Positions 56,051 through 64,000 are shown, counted from the first letter of the stretch. The stretch: DNA of 64,000 bases from Bacteroidota bacterium (GCA_030684395.1 JAUXTT010000042.1:1-64000), one strand, 5' to 3'. The notes: a model not told the origin generated them from the letters alone. Program-made: numbers and translations.

Positions 56051-56058
56051 CAAAGGTA
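56051..56058 (-). promoter_or_regulatory. -7 promoter element of the ferredoxin-NADP reductase gene
   Basis: Reads TACCTTTG on the minus strand, an exact match, 23 bases before the ATG at 56027. Confidence 0.6.
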
Positions 56059-56137
56059 TCAAATTAAGCCCCTTATTCTTATGATTTTTGTTATTTTATG
56101 AAATGATTTCTTAACCAAATCGGGGTGATAAATCTGC

Positions 56138-56169
56138 TTTGATGTTTTGCTCATAAAACCCTATATTTG
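56138..56169 (+). promoter_or_regulatory. paaA promoter
   Basis: TTTG (56138-56141), 20 bases, then TATATTTG (56162-56169): a full Bacteroidota -33/-7 pair. The ATG at 56186 is 16 bases downstream. Confidence 0.8.
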
Positions 56170-56185
56170 CAGCAATTCACTATCC

Positions 56186-57139
56186 ATGGAAAACGTAAAT
56201 TCAAATACAAATATGGAAGAATGGTTTGATGCCAAACTTCAAAAAAATGAGATGATTGAACCTAAGGACTGGATGCCGGAAAATTACCGCAAACACCTTA
56301 TTCGTCAGATCTCTCAGCATGCACATTCTGAAATTATAGGAATGTTGCCTGAAGGAAACTGGATCACCCGCGCCCCAAGCCTTAGAGCTAAAATCGTTTT
56401 AATGGCAAAGGTGCAAGATGAAGGCGGACACGGTTTGTATTTGTATACAGCAGCTGAAACACTCGGTTCTTCACGTGATGAATTATTGGACGCATTACAC
56501 ACTGGAAAGGCTAAATATTCTTCTATATTTAACTACCCTACCCTAACCTGGGCTGATATTGGAGCTGTGGGTTGGTTAGTGGACGGAGCTGCCATTATGA
56601 ATCAAGTAATGTTGCAACGTACTTCATATGGTCCATACGCGCGGGCAATGGTGAGAATTTGTAAGGAAGAAAGTTTCCACCAAAGACAAGGTTATGAAAG
56701 TATGTGTCACCTTGCATTTGGAACAACCGAGCAAAAACAAATGGCTCAGGATGCATTAAACAGATGGTGGTGGCCAACATTAATGATGTTCGGACCTACG
56801 GATGATAAATCTCCAAATACTGCAAACGCTATTAAATGGAAGATCAAACGTGAAAGTAACGATCAGTTACGTCAACGTTTTATCAATCAAACCATACCGC
56901 AGGTTGAATATCTTGGACTAACAGTTCCTGATCCGGATTTAAAATGGAATGAAGAGAAAAAAGGCTACGACTTTGGATCCCCAAACTGGGACGAATTTAT
57001 GTCTGTGATTGCCGGAAACGGGCCTTGTAACAGAGAGCGTTTAAAAGCACGTGTTGATGCTCATAAAAACGGAGAATGGGTTAGAGCTGCTGCAAAAGCA
57101 CATGCCGACAAAACAAAAGAAATGGAATTTGCTGCGTAA
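56186..57139 (+). CDS. paaA: 1,2-phenylacetyl-CoA epoxidase subunit PaaA
   Basis: Catalytic di-iron subunit of the ring-epoxidising complex of aerobic phenylacetate breakdown. 317 residues, ferritin-like: iron-site segments [19 protein letters not shown] and [14 protein letters not shown] each hold Glu and His ligands in an E-x2-H arrangement. [41 protein letters not shown] (in part) is the family N-terminal signature. Start at 56186 is set by the promoter and family length; a TTG start 13 codons earlier would overlap the promoter. First of paaABC. Confidence 0.97.
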   Translation: MENVNSNTNMEEWFDAKLQKNEMIEPKDWMPENYRKHLIRQISQHAHSEIIGMLPEGNWITRAPSLRAKIVLMAKVQDEGGHGLYLYTAAETLGSSRDELLDALHTGKAKYSSIFNYPTLTWADIGAVGWLVDGAAIMNQVMLQRTSYGPYARAMVRICKEESFHQRQGYESMCHLAFGTTEQKQMAQDALNRWWWPTLMMFGPTDDKSPNTANAIKWKIKRESNDQLRQRFINQTIPQVEYLGLTVPDPDLKWNEEKKGYDFGSPNWDEFMSVIAGNGPCNRERLKARVDAHKNGEWVRAAAKAHADKTKEMEFAA

Positions 57140-57189
57140 TACGGAAATTAAAAATTTAGAATTATATAATTTAAAATTAAGATTAGGAT

Positions 57190-57477
57190 ATGTCTGATTC
57201 ACAAGGACCAATTTGGGAAGTATTTATACAAAAAAAACCGGGACAACCATTCGTTCATTGCGGAAGTCTTCATGCATTTGATAAGGAAATGGCTTTACAA
57301 AACGCGAGAGATCTTTATACACGCAGAGGTGAAGGAACAGCTTTGTGGGTAGTGCCTTCCAGTGCAATAGTATCAAGTTCACCTGAAGACTTAGGCCCAT
57401 TCTTTGAACCTGCAAACGATAAGGTTTACAGACACCCTACCTTCTACCAAATTCCTGAAGGAGTTAAGCATATTTAG
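57190..57477 (+). CDS. paaB: 1,2-phenylacetyl-CoA epoxidase subunit PaaB
   Basis: A 95-residue small structural subunit that bridges PaaA-PaaC dimers in the epoxidase. The family wording is clear: GPIWEVFIQKKPGQPFVHCGSLHAFDKEMALQNARDLYTRR (in part) and LWVVPSSAIVSSSPED, ending YRHPTFYQIPEGVKHI. It starts 51 bases after paaA. A 23-bp inverted repeat follows at once, before paaC. Confidence 0.97.
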   Translation: MSDSQGPIWEVFIQKKPGQPFVHCGSLHAFDKEMALQNARDLYTRRGEGTALWVVPSSAIVSSSPEDLGPFFEPANDKVYRHPTFYQIPEGVKHI

Positions 57478-57497
57478 GAAAAATAAAACAACGAAAT

Positions 57498-57567
57498 GTC
57501 AGGTCGAGCGAAGTCGAGACCATTTCGGAGGAAAGTACAAGTCAGTCTCGACTTCGCTCGACCTGAC
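57498..57567. repeat. Perfect 23-bp inverted repeat within the paa operon
   Basis: Arms 57498-57520 and 57545-57567 are perfect complements (beginning GTCAGGTCGAGCGAAGTC) around a 24-base loop CATTTCGGAGGAAAGTACAA... There is no T-run, so it is not a simple terminator. It resembles the dispersed GTCGAGCGAAGTCGAGAC-type elements of Bacteroidota genomes. Confidence 0.92.
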
Positions 57568-57607
57568 AACAAAATACTCATTACCTCTGTGGTGAAATTT
57601 TAAAACA

Positions 57608-58366
57608 ATGAACAAACAAGAAGCTCTTTTTAAATACACACTGCGTTTAGCAGATAATAGTTTGATACTTTCTCAACGTCTTTCAGAATGGACCGGTCAC
57701 GGACCTTTTTTGGAAGAGGATTTGGCTCTTACCAATATTTCTTTAGACCTTTTAGGGCAATCCAGGTCCTTTTTGGAATATGCCGCAAAAGTTGAAGATA
57801 AAGGAAGAACAGAAGATGATCTTGCTTTTTTACGTGGCGAAAGAGAATTCTACAATACATTATTGGTTGAACAAACAAACGGCGATTATTCAAAAACAAT
57901 TGCACGTCAGTTTTTTATAGATGCTTTTGATTATTATTTCTACTCGGAACTTACAAAAAGTAAGGATGAAACATTAGCCGGTATTGCTGCTAAATCAGTA
58001 AAAGAAATCACTTACCATTTACGCCACACAGCAAGCTGGATGGTACGTTTTGGTGATGGCACGGAAGAAAGTCACGAACGCTTGCAAAATGCGATCAATG
58101 ATCTTTGGAGATTCACCGGAGAATTATTTGAAATGACTGCGGTTGACGAACTCTTAATTAAAGAGGGAATTGCTGTTGACCTGAACGCTGTTAAAAGCAA
58201 ATGGGAAAAACACGTTAGTGAAGTTCTTGCTACATCAAAAGTATCTGTACCGGAAAATGCATACATGCAACGTGGGAGCCGCGACGGTAAACACACCGAG
58301 AACTTAGGATATATTTTAGCAGAAATGCAATATCTTCCAAGAGCAATTCCGGGAGCTAAGTGGTAA
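57608..58366 (+). CDS. paaC: 1,2-phenylacetyl-CoA epoxidase subunit PaaC
   Basis: Structural ferritin-like subunit of the epoxidase, 252 residues. Family signatures: LSEWTGHGPFLEEDLALTNISLDLLGQSR (in part), ARQFFIDAFDYYFYSEL, KEITYHLRHTASWMVRFGDGTEESHERLQNA (in part) and a final RDGKHTENLGYILAEMQYLPRAIPGAKW (in part). It is separated from paaB by 130 bases filled by an inverted repeat, unlike compact paa operons. paaD and paaE do not follow: the next gene (pabB) runs the other way after 104 bases. Confidence 0.97.
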   Translation: MNKQEALFKYTLRLADNSLILSQRLSEWTGHGPFLEEDLALTNISLDLLGQSRSFLEYAAKVEDKGRTEDDLAFLRGEREFYNTLLVEQTNGDYSKTIARQFFIDAFDYYFYSELTKSKDETLAGIAAKSVKEITYHLRHTASWMVRFGDGTEESHERLQNAINDLWRFTGELFEMTAVDELLIKEGIAVDLNAVKSKWEKHVSEVLATSKVSVPENAYMQRGSRDGKHTENLGYILAEMQYLPRAIPGAKW

Positions 58367-58470
58367 GAAAAGTTCCCGCAGATCACACAGATTTTCGCTG
58401 ATGAGAATTATTAATACTTACTATTGCTCTTCAATTAAGAATACAAATTGGGAAGAGATAATTTAGCTTT

Positions 58471-59718
58471 TTATCCTTCTAAAACCTGCTTCATGGCTTC
58501 AGCCTTTAGTAAACATTCTTCGTATTCCTTTTCGGGGTCACATTTATCAGTTATGGCGCTTCCTACCGCGTAAGAAACTTTATGGGTTGTTTCGTTATAT
58601 AGTATACTTCGAATAATTACATTAAAATCAAAATCGTTTTCTGGAGAAATAGATCCAAGTACACCTGAGTACATTCCTCTTTTAAAGTTTTCTGTTTCTT
58701 CAATAATTTGCATGGCTCTAATCTTAGGAGCTCCGGTCATGGAAGCAGGCGGAAAAGTTGCGTGCATTATGTCTTGCAAATCTGTTGTAGCTTCTATTTC
58801 ACAGCTCACAGAAGAAATCATTTGATGTACTTGTTTAAATGAATAAACACCAAATAGTTCATTCACTTCTACAGTCCCTTTTTTTGCAATCCGGGAAAGA
58901 TCATTTCTGGATACATCTACAATCATTACATTTTCATTTCTTTCTTTTGGATCTGAATGCAATTGTTCTTTTAATTTAAAATCTGCAACAATGTCTGCGT
59001 TTCTTGGAGCGGTCCCTTTTATGGGTTGAGTAATTAACCTGTTTCCTTGTTTTTTAATAAAACGTTCCGGGCTTGATCCCATCATAAATATGCTGCCAAA
59101 CCTGCAAAAGGAAGAGAACGGAGCTTCTGAGATAGTATTTAATTTTAAATAAAGTTCTTCCGGCTTCAAATGAATACCTTCTGCAAAATACTCCATGCAA
59201 AAATTCATTTCATAAATATCACCTTGCTTTATTCTTCCTTTTATATGAAGAATCTTTGAGATGTATTCCTCTTTGCTTAAAGAAGGTGTAAGTTTTATGG
59301 GGAAAGAATTTCCCTTTTTACTCAAAATTCCTTGTTTTAATTGGTCAAAAATAATTTTATCTGATTCACCATTATTTGATTTTATCTCAAGCACATTTCC
59401 TTTCAGGGATATTATTATACGTGGAACAAAAAACTCAATATCTGCGGAGTCAATTCTATCATGGTTTGCAGAGTACAAATCTTCGAATTTGTTCTTAAGG
59501 TCATATCCAAAGTAACCAAATTTCCATAAATTAGGGTAAGAGTTAAAATGGTTAAATTCACCTATATTTTCTTTTCTGCCAAAACCTGCAAGTATATCGT
59601 ATTCTTCAGAGGTACCGTTCGAATTCAGGATCACAAAATATTCATGAGTTTTAGAATACTCGAGCAAACTTTCTAAGAAAGAAGACTTAAACGAATCCGG
59701 ATGAATTTCAAACTTCAT
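58471..59718 (-). CDS. pabB: Aminodeoxychorismate synthase component I
   Basis: Chorismate-binding enzyme that makes 4-amino-4-deoxychorismate for folate synthesis. 415 residues. The PIKGT motif, with K234 in PIKGTAPR (232-239), is the PabB type; anthranilate synthase TrpE has PIAGT. Other signatures: VMIVDVSRNDLSRIA, the HATFPPASMTGAPKIRAM metal-site region, and GMYSGVLGSI. pabA and pabC are not adjacent. The N-terminal part (1-135) is shorter than in E. coli PabB. Confidence 0.93.
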   Translation of the reverse strand: MKFEIHPDSFKSSFLESLLEYSKTHEYFVILNSNGTSEEYDILAGFGRKENIGEFNHFNSYPNLWKFGYFGYDLKNKFEDLYSANHDRIDSADIEFFVPRIIISLKGNVLEIKSNNGESDKIIFDQLKQGILSKKGNSFPIKLTPSLSKEEYISKILHIKGRIKQGDIYEMNFCMEYFAEGIHLKPEELYLKLNTISEAPFSSFCRFGSIFMMGSSPERFIKKQGNRLITQPIKGTAPRNADIVADFKLKEQLHSDPKERNENVMIVDVSRNDLSRIAKKGTVEVNELFGVYSFKQVHQMISSVSCEIEATTDLQDIMHATFPPASMTGAPKIRAMQIIEETENFKRGMYSGVLGSISPENDFDFNVIIRSILYNETTHKVSYAVGSAITDKCDPEKEYEECLLKAEAMKQVLEG

Positions 59719-59735
59719 TGGAAAAACTCTTTTTT

Positions 59736-59936
59736 AACACAGAGAACTCAGAGTTTAAAGAGGTGCACAAAGAAAATATTTTTTCTAAAAGCTCTCTCTG
59801 AATACATTTAACGGTACTAAAGGCTATATACTTTAATTTTGTGTATGTTGAATTTTCCATGCTTGTTTTACTAAAAACTCCCCGCCTGAACGGGCGGGCA
59901 GGTGTGTAACGCTGTTCCTTCAGTGCACTCTGTGTT
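59736..59936. repeat. AACACAGAG element with nested CCCGCC/GGCGGG palindrome
   Basis: AACACAGAG (59736-59744) and CTCTGTGTT (59928-59936) are perfect 9-bp outer arms, with GTGCAC inside each end. Inside lies CCCGCCTGAACGGGCGGG (59881-59898). No open reading frame of note in this 229-base gap between pabB and the DUF4421 gene. Confidence 0.6.
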
Positions 59937-59947
59937 GAAACCTTCTC

Positions 59948-61039
59948 TTAGATCATGTTGTAAAGTTTGGTTGCCTGAATTTTTTTATACCAGGCAGGTG
60001 GCTTGGCTTTAAAGCGGTAACCAAATGTAAAATTACCGGAGAAAAATTTAGAAGTGATTAAAAGCTTGCCGCTGTTATATAAATTAACATCGTTTAAAGA
60101 ACCCACCGTAATAAAGAAGTTTTTATTGTTGTATCCAAAAGCAACGCGTCCGTCAAATGACATAGTTGTATAGCTTACAAGATTTTTTGGTCGATCGATC
60201 CAGGAGTTTTTTCTCCACTGCGCTTCTATATTCCCTATTCCCGTTATGTTTAAAAATAATTTTTTCCACAAAATTATATTTACAGAAAAGCCACCACCGC
60301 CAGATATTCCAAGCATTCTCATTCCATTCAGGTAAGCGTACGAATCATAATACTGTCTGATCAGTTTCGGGGCAAAACTTGAATCAGTTCTTATACTATT
60401 GTAATACACATTTCCGGTAAGCACCCAGGATGCAGATGATTTCATTTGCCTATAAACACAACTGTAAGCAGATTTGTAAGCGAATTTTTTATTATTGGTG
60501 AAGTAAAAAAACTTAGCCTTCACACTTTCATTCACCATTGAAGGGTTTTGATAAAAAGGCTTCCCTGCCTGATAACTTGTATCATAATTGGAAGTGTTTT
60601 GATCATAAAAACCTTTGAATTTGCGGTAAGAAGTTTCCAGTAGCCACTTATTTCCTCCAAACGAAAACCCAAAATTGGAATAACTTGTTTTTCCTTTCTG
60701 TGTTACATTTTCAGGCGGGGTAGATTTAAACCCAACAGATAAAGATACCTTATCAAAATCAACTTCAACACCAGTTACTTTATTGGCATCAGCCGTATAA
60801 TTTGATTTTACATTTAGAGTATCCAATGGATTTTGCGGATCCATTTCAATGTTATACCTGCGTTCGGATTGATAAACGGCAATGATAAAACGTTCCGAAT
60901 ATTTTCTGTAGTAATTAGTGTCCCACTTTAAAGGCTTTGTAGAACTCACACCTGCATTAGCTTCACTCACAACTTGTGTCATTCCAATAAAAGGGAGAGC
61001 ACAGAGTAAAATAAAAACATATGATCTGAAAGAAAACAT
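59948..61039 (-). CDS. DUF4421 family outer-membrane protein
   Basis: A 363-residue exported protein. Signal peptide MFSFRSYVFILLCALPFIGMTQ sets the start at 61037-61039; an upstream ATG 31 codons earlier would run into pepT. Mature part is a beta-rich barrel-like sequence: VDFDKVSLSVGFKSTPPE, GFSFGGNKWLLETSYRKFKGFY, GGGGFSVNIILWKKLFLNITG and a final SGNFTFGYRFKAKPPAWYKKI. The family occurs in Bacteroidota with no assigned function. It lies 22 bases past the pepT stop on the same strand and may be co-transcribed with it. Confidence 0.85.
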   Translation of the reverse strand: MFSFRSYVFILLCALPFIGMTQVVSEANAGVSSTKPLKWDTNYYRKYSERFIIAVYQSERRYNIEMDPQNPLDTLNVKSNYTADANKVTGVEVDFDKVSLSVGFKSTPPENVTQKGKTSYSNFGFSFGGNKWLLETSYRKFKGFYDQNTSNYDTSYQAGKPFYQNPSMVNESVKAKFFYFTNNKKFAYKSAYSCVYRQMKSSASWVLTGNVYYNSIRTDSSFAPKLIRQYYDSYAYLNGMRMLGISGGGGFSVNIILWKKLFLNITGIGNIEAQWRKNSWIDRPKNLVSYTTMSFDGRVAFGYNNKNFFITVGSLNDVNLYNSGKLLITSKFFSGNFTFGYRFKAKPPAWYKKIQATKLYNMI

Positions 61040-61061
61040 AACAGATTTTAAAGCGATAAAC

Positions 61062-62309
61062 TTACGAATTTTCTTCCCAAATTTGACAAAGATGCACAAT
61101 TGTATCAACAGCTTTTTGCATATCCTGTACACTCACCCATTCCTGTTTACTATGGAAAGCATGTTCTCCTGCAAAAATATTTGGGCAAGGCAAACCCATA
61201 TATGAGAGCCGGGAACCATCGGTGCCACCACGAATGCTCGACAAAACCGGATCCACTCCTGCTCTTCTCACTGCTTCTAATGCGTTATTAATAATCTCAG
61301 GTTGTTTATCCAATACTTCCTTCATGTTGCGATATTGCTCTTTTACTTCAAAATCAAAAGAACATTTACTGTATTTTCCAACTTCTCTTGCAGTAATATA
61401 TCTTAAGTCTTCTTCCAGTTTAAGTAGTCCTGCAGTATCAAAAGCGCGAATGATAAACTGGATCTTTGCTGTTTCCAATCCACCGTTGATGGAAGTTGGG
61501 TGAATAAATGGCTCTTTCTTTTCAGTAGTTTCAGGGCTTTTATCTTTTGGTAATTGTTCAATTATGGATGCAGCAATTTTAATAGCATGCTGCATTTTAT
61601 CTTTTGCAAACCCCGGATGTGTTGGAAAACCATGTATGGTAATCGTTACACCATCAGCAGAAAAAGTTTCGTTCTCTACATGCCCCAGTGTTTCCCCATC
61701 CATGGTGTAACCGATCTCAGCCCCCAGCTTTTTCATATCTACTTTCTCAACACCTCTTCCTATTTCTTCGTCAGGAGTAAATAAAAGTCTTATTCTTCCA
61801 TGTTTTACTTCCGGATGTTTCATGAAATAATAAGCGGCATCCATTATTTCAGCCAAACCTGCCTTATTATCTGCACCAAGCAAAGTTGTTCCATCTGTCG
61901 TAATAATATCATTTCCGATCTGATCTTTCAACGCAACATGTTCATCAAAAAGGATTACCTGACTTGTATCATTAGGTAAAATAAGGTCTCCCCCACTGTA
62001 TTTATCATGAAAAATGGGGTGTACATCTTTTCCACTGCAATCCGGAGAAGTATCCATATGCGAGCAAAAACAAAGCACCGGTACTTTTTTATTGGTAGTT
62101 GCCGAAATGGTTGCGTATACATAACCATGTTGATCCAGTTCCGCATCTTCAATCCCCATATCATGTAGCTCCTGAACCAAAAGCCTTCCAAGGTTCTTTT
62201 GTTTTTCTGTTGAAGGAGTTGTTGGAGATGTTGGATCAGACTGAGTGTCAATCTTTACGTAACGTAAAAAACGATCGGTAACGGTGTAAGTGTATTTTTC
62301 TAAACTCAT
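61062..62309 (-). CDS. pepT: Peptidase T (tripeptide aminopeptidase)
   Basis: M20-family di-zinc aminopeptidase that removes N-terminal residues from tripeptides in the cytoplasm. 415 residues. Metal ligands: H in CFCSHMDTSPD, D in LLGADNKAGLAE, the catalytic Glu pair in TPDEEIGRG, and the final His in FAGEHAFHSKQEWV. MDGETLGHVENETFSAD and IHGFPTHPGFAKDKM belong to the dimerisation lid. Complete. Confidence 0.96.
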   Translation of the reverse strand: MSLEKYTYTVTDRFLRYVKIDTQSDPTSPTTPSTEKQKNLGRLLVQELHDMGIEDAELDQHGYVYATISATTNKKVPVLCFCSHMDTSPDCSGKDVHPIFHDKYSGGDLILPNDTSQVILFDEHVALKDQIGNDIITTDGTTLLGADNKAGLAEIMDAAYYFMKHPEVKHGRIRLLFTPDEEIGRGVEKVDMKKLGAEIGYTMDGETLGHVENETFSADGVTITIHGFPTHPGFAKDKMQHAIKIAASIIEQLPKDKSPETTEKKEPFIHPTSINGGLETAKIQFIIRAFDTAGLLKLEEDLRYITAREVGKYSKCSFDFEVKEQYRNMKEVLDKQPEIINNALEAVRRAGVDPVLSSIRGGTDGSRLSYMGLPCPNIFAGEHAFHSKQEWVSVQDMQKAVDTIVHLCQIWEENS

Positions 62310-62337
62310 AAATTGATTAAGATCTAATTTACTTTTT

Positions 62338-62407
62338 TTGCCGCGGAATAAGAAGATTCAAAATTCATATTTTCTCATTTAATCTAAATCCACAAAATCC
62401 GCGGCAA
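62338..62407. repeat. 70-base element with TTGCCGCGGA inverted ends
   Basis: TTGCCGCGGA (62338-62347) and TCCGCGGCAA (62398-62407) are perfect 10-bp inverted ends of a 70-base A+T-rich element lying between pepT and the clpX stop. Confidence 0.7.
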
Positions 62408-62440
62408 CCTTCAGCTTTCATCCTGATAGACTAATAGAAT

Positions 62441-63673
62441 CTAGGCAGCTTTTAAACTAAGTATTTTCGAATGCTCTAATTTCTCTTTTGCAAATTTTAA
62501 AGTAACAGTAAATTCCTTTGCTTTGTTTTCGTCGGATGGAATATCAAACATGGCATCTACCATAATTGCTTCACAAATTGCACGTAAACCTCTTGCTCCC
62601 AGTTTAAACTCAATTGCTTTTTTTACAATGTAATCAAGTACTTTGGGTTCTATCTCCAATTTTACTCCATCCAGTTCAAATAAATATTCGTATTGCTTGA
62701 TCAAAGCATTTTTCGGTTGAGTTAATATCAAACGCAATGTTGCTTCGTTCAATGGATTCAAATAAGTTAGCACCGGCAAACGCCCGATCAACTCAGGAAT
62801 TAAACCAAATGATTTCATATCCTGAGGAGAAACATATTGCAATAAATTTTCTTTATCAATAGAATCATCAGAAGAACTTGCATAGCCAATTGCCTGAGTA
62901 TTCATTCTTCTGGCAATAAACTTATTAATTCCATCAAAAGCTCCTCCACAAATAAATAAAATGTTTTTGGTATTCACCTGAACCATTTTTGCATCAGGAT
63001 GCTTTCTTCCTCCCTGTGGTGGAACATTTGCAATTGAATCTTCTAACAATTTTAATAAAGCCTGTTGAGTTCCTTCTTTTATATCACGGGTTAATGATGG
63101 ATTATCTCCTTTTCTGGAAATTTTATCGATCTCATCAATAAACACAATTCCGCGTTCAGCTGATTCCACATCATAATTAGCAGCCTGCAATAAACGGGTA
63201 ATAATACTTTCTACATCTTCACCTACATAACCTGCTTCCGTAAAGACAGTTGCATCGGCAATACAAAACGGAACATTTAACAATTTAGCTATAGTACGAG
63301 CTAATAGTGTTTTACCTGTTCCTGTTTCTCCAACCAATAATATATTTGATTTTTCGATCTCAATGTCGTCCTTGGTCTTTCCTGCAGAAACACGTTTAAA
63401 GTGATTGTAAACTGCCACACTGATCACCTTTTTAGCTTCGTCCTGACCAATAATATATTCGTCAAGGTAAGCCTTAATTGCATGAGGTTTAAGTAGTTTC
63501 AGTGATTGCTTGGAAGCTTCCTTACGGTTCGAATCAGCATCTGCAGAAACTATTTTGTATGCTTCAGAGACACAGGTTTCACAAATATGTCCCTGCTGTC
63601 CTGCAATAAGCATTTTAGCTTCGCGTTTATCTCTCCCACAAAACGAACAACGTATTAAATTATCTTTTGCCAT
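62441..63673 (-). CDS. clpX: ATP-dependent Clp protease ATP-binding subunit ClpX
   Basis: A 410-residue AAA+ unfoldase that delivers substrates to ClpP. N-terminal zinc domain with C9, C12, C31 and C34 (CSFCGRDK, CETC). Walker A GETGTGKT (115-122), Walker B GIVFIDEIDKI (175-185), sensor and arginine-finger regions ELIGRLPVL and LGARGLRAI. The ClpP-docking loop reads IGY (262-264) where E. coli ClpX has IGF. clpP is not in the window, so it is uncoupled from clpX here or lies beyond the edge. A TAAATTTG promoter box lies 20 bases upstream. Confidence 0.97.
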   Translation of the reverse strand: MAKDNLIRCSFCGRDKREAKMLIAGQQGHICETCVSEAYKIVSADADSNRKEASKQSLKLLKPHAIKAYLDEYIIGQDEAKKVISVAVYNHFKRVSAGKTKDDIEIEKSNILLVGETGTGKTLLARTIAKLLNVPFCIADATVFTEAGYVGEDVESIITRLLQAANYDVESAERGIVFIDEIDKISRKGDNPSLTRDIKEGTQQALLKLLEDSIANVPPQGGRKHPDAKMVQVNTKNILFICGGAFDGINKFIARRMNTQAIGYASSSDDSIDKENLLQYVSPQDMKSFGLIPELIGRLPVLTYLNPLNEATLRLILTQPKNALIKQYEYLFELDGVKLEIEPKVLDYIVKKAIEFKLGARGLRAICEAIMVDAMFDIPSDENKAKEFTVTLKFAKEKLEHSKILSLKAA

Positions 63674-63692
63674 TTAAGTCTTAAATATAGCG

Positions 63693-63700
63693 CAAATTTA
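63693..63700 (-). promoter_or_regulatory. -7 promoter element of clpX
   Basis: Reads TAAATTTG on the minus strand, an exact TAnnTTTG match, 19 bases before the start codon. Confidence 0.6.
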
Positions 63701-63778
63701 AGAAATATGGCTCAAATAACGAGGATTTTGAATCTTAAATGCTAACACAGTTTTATTTGTCATGAAACACAATTCTCT

Positions 63779-63866
63779 GCCACAGATTTACGCATATTCA
63801 ATGGATTTTTAAATGCCACTTACAATGTATCACCTAGTATCTGTGTAATCTGCGTGAATCTGCGGC
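63779..63866. repeat. CAGATT-type inverted element
   Basis: GCCACAGATTTACGCA (63779-63794) and TGCGTGAATCTGCGGC (63851-63866) pair over 14 of 16 positions around a 56-base spacer. A short fragment with similar wording (CCCGCAGATCACACAGATTTTCGCTGATG, partly) follows paaC near 58375. Confidence 0.7.
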
Positions 63867-64000
63867 TGATATTTAAAGAAACAGATCATCATAAAACTTT
63901 GTTTTCGGTAACTTTAACAGGCAATTTTATGGATTAAGCATAAAACGGGTAAAAACAATTGTATATATTTGTTCCTCGTAAAAAAATAGAACAGAAAGCG

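Larger units (their letters stand above)
63674..64000. other. Intergenic region upstream of clpX to window edge
   Basis: 327 bases without a gene. It holds the clpX -7 box (63693-63700) and a CAGATT-type inverted element (63779-63866). Near the edge TAAAAACAATTGTATATATTTGTTC (partly) contains TATATTTG, a possible -7 box for a rightward gene beyond 64000. Confidence 0.5.

Noticed and set aside
58471-59718. Anthranilate synthase component I (trpE)
   Set aside because: The active-site motif is PIKGT as in PabB, not PIAGT, and no trp genes are adjacent.
1-64000. A defence island, prophage or integrated plasmid
   Set aside because: I looked for nucleases, methylases, toxin-antitoxin pairs, integrases, transposases and phage structural genes and saw none; the helicase at 7529 stands alone among housekeeping genes.
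1-64000. tRNA, rRNA, tmRNA or riboswitch
   Set aside because: No intergenic stretch showed a tRNA cloverleaf, T-loop GTTCGA context or a recognised riboswitch core by eye; covariance-model searches were not possible here.

Overview
The window comes from a chromosome of a Bacteroidota bacterium. Evidence: five proteins end in type IX secretion (T9SS) sorting domains (four type A, one type B); there is a carboxypeptidase-regulatory-domain TonB receptor and outer-membrane families of the DUF6089 and DUF4421 kind; many genes are preceded by the Bacteroidota -7 promoter element TAnnTTTG; Shine-Dalgarno signals are mostly weak and the DNA is A+T-rich. Genus cannot be read from the sequence. No tRNA, rRNA, CRISPR array, insertion sequence, integrase or phage gene was seen.

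Layout. 0.1-19.8 kb is mostly housekeeping: an OB-fold/beta-helix protein, rpe, an LTA-synthase-like membrane sulfatase, purA, an unknown membrane protein divergent from a lysine-forming-saccharopine-dehydrogenase-like enzyme, a Pif1/RecD-like helicase, an arginase-family hydrolase, a DUF6089 outer-membrane protein, a nitronate monooxygenase-like enzyme, a TPR protein, gyrA and, divergently, clpC. 19.9-27.3 kb is a tightly packed surface-glycan operon (polymerase/ligase, acyltransferase, glycosyltransferase, sugar epimerase, asparagine-synthase-like amidotransferase, second glycosyltransferase) with overlapping stops and starts. 27.4-31.1 kb holds an ECF sigma factor, a small secreted protein and a T9SS beta-propeller. 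31.4-39.9 kb is a surface island: TonB receptor, T9SS beta-helix protein, an orphan OmpR/PhoB-type response regulator and a T9SS MAM/Ig-like protein. 39.9-42.4 kb has an acetyltransferase/LOG pair, a SpoIIE-type phosphatase and a small lysine-rich protein. 42.7-51.6 kb is two giant T9SS cargo proteins, one with sixteen 70-residue repeats. 51.6-63.7 kb is metabolic and housekeeping: VOC protein, ftsX, bioD, a DODA-type dioxygenase, a ferredoxin-NADP reductase divergent from paaABC (phenylacetyl-CoA epoxidase core without paaD/paaE), pabB, a DUF4421 protein, pepT and clpX.

The most unusual signals outside coding sequence are several families of palindromic intergenic elements (a perfect 23-bp inverted repeat between paaB and paaC, the 16-mer CCCGATAGCTATCGGG nested in other repeats, AACCACAAAG-type elements, CCGCCTGAACG-type elements, CAGATT-type elements) and a perfect inverted pair of DnaA-box-like 9-mers between gyrA and clpC. 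The most unusual coding signals are the OB-fold/bactofilin-like fusion at the left edge, the TonB receptor/beta-helix/regulator island and the repeat giant. I found no clear defence system or other plainly new multi-gene machine.
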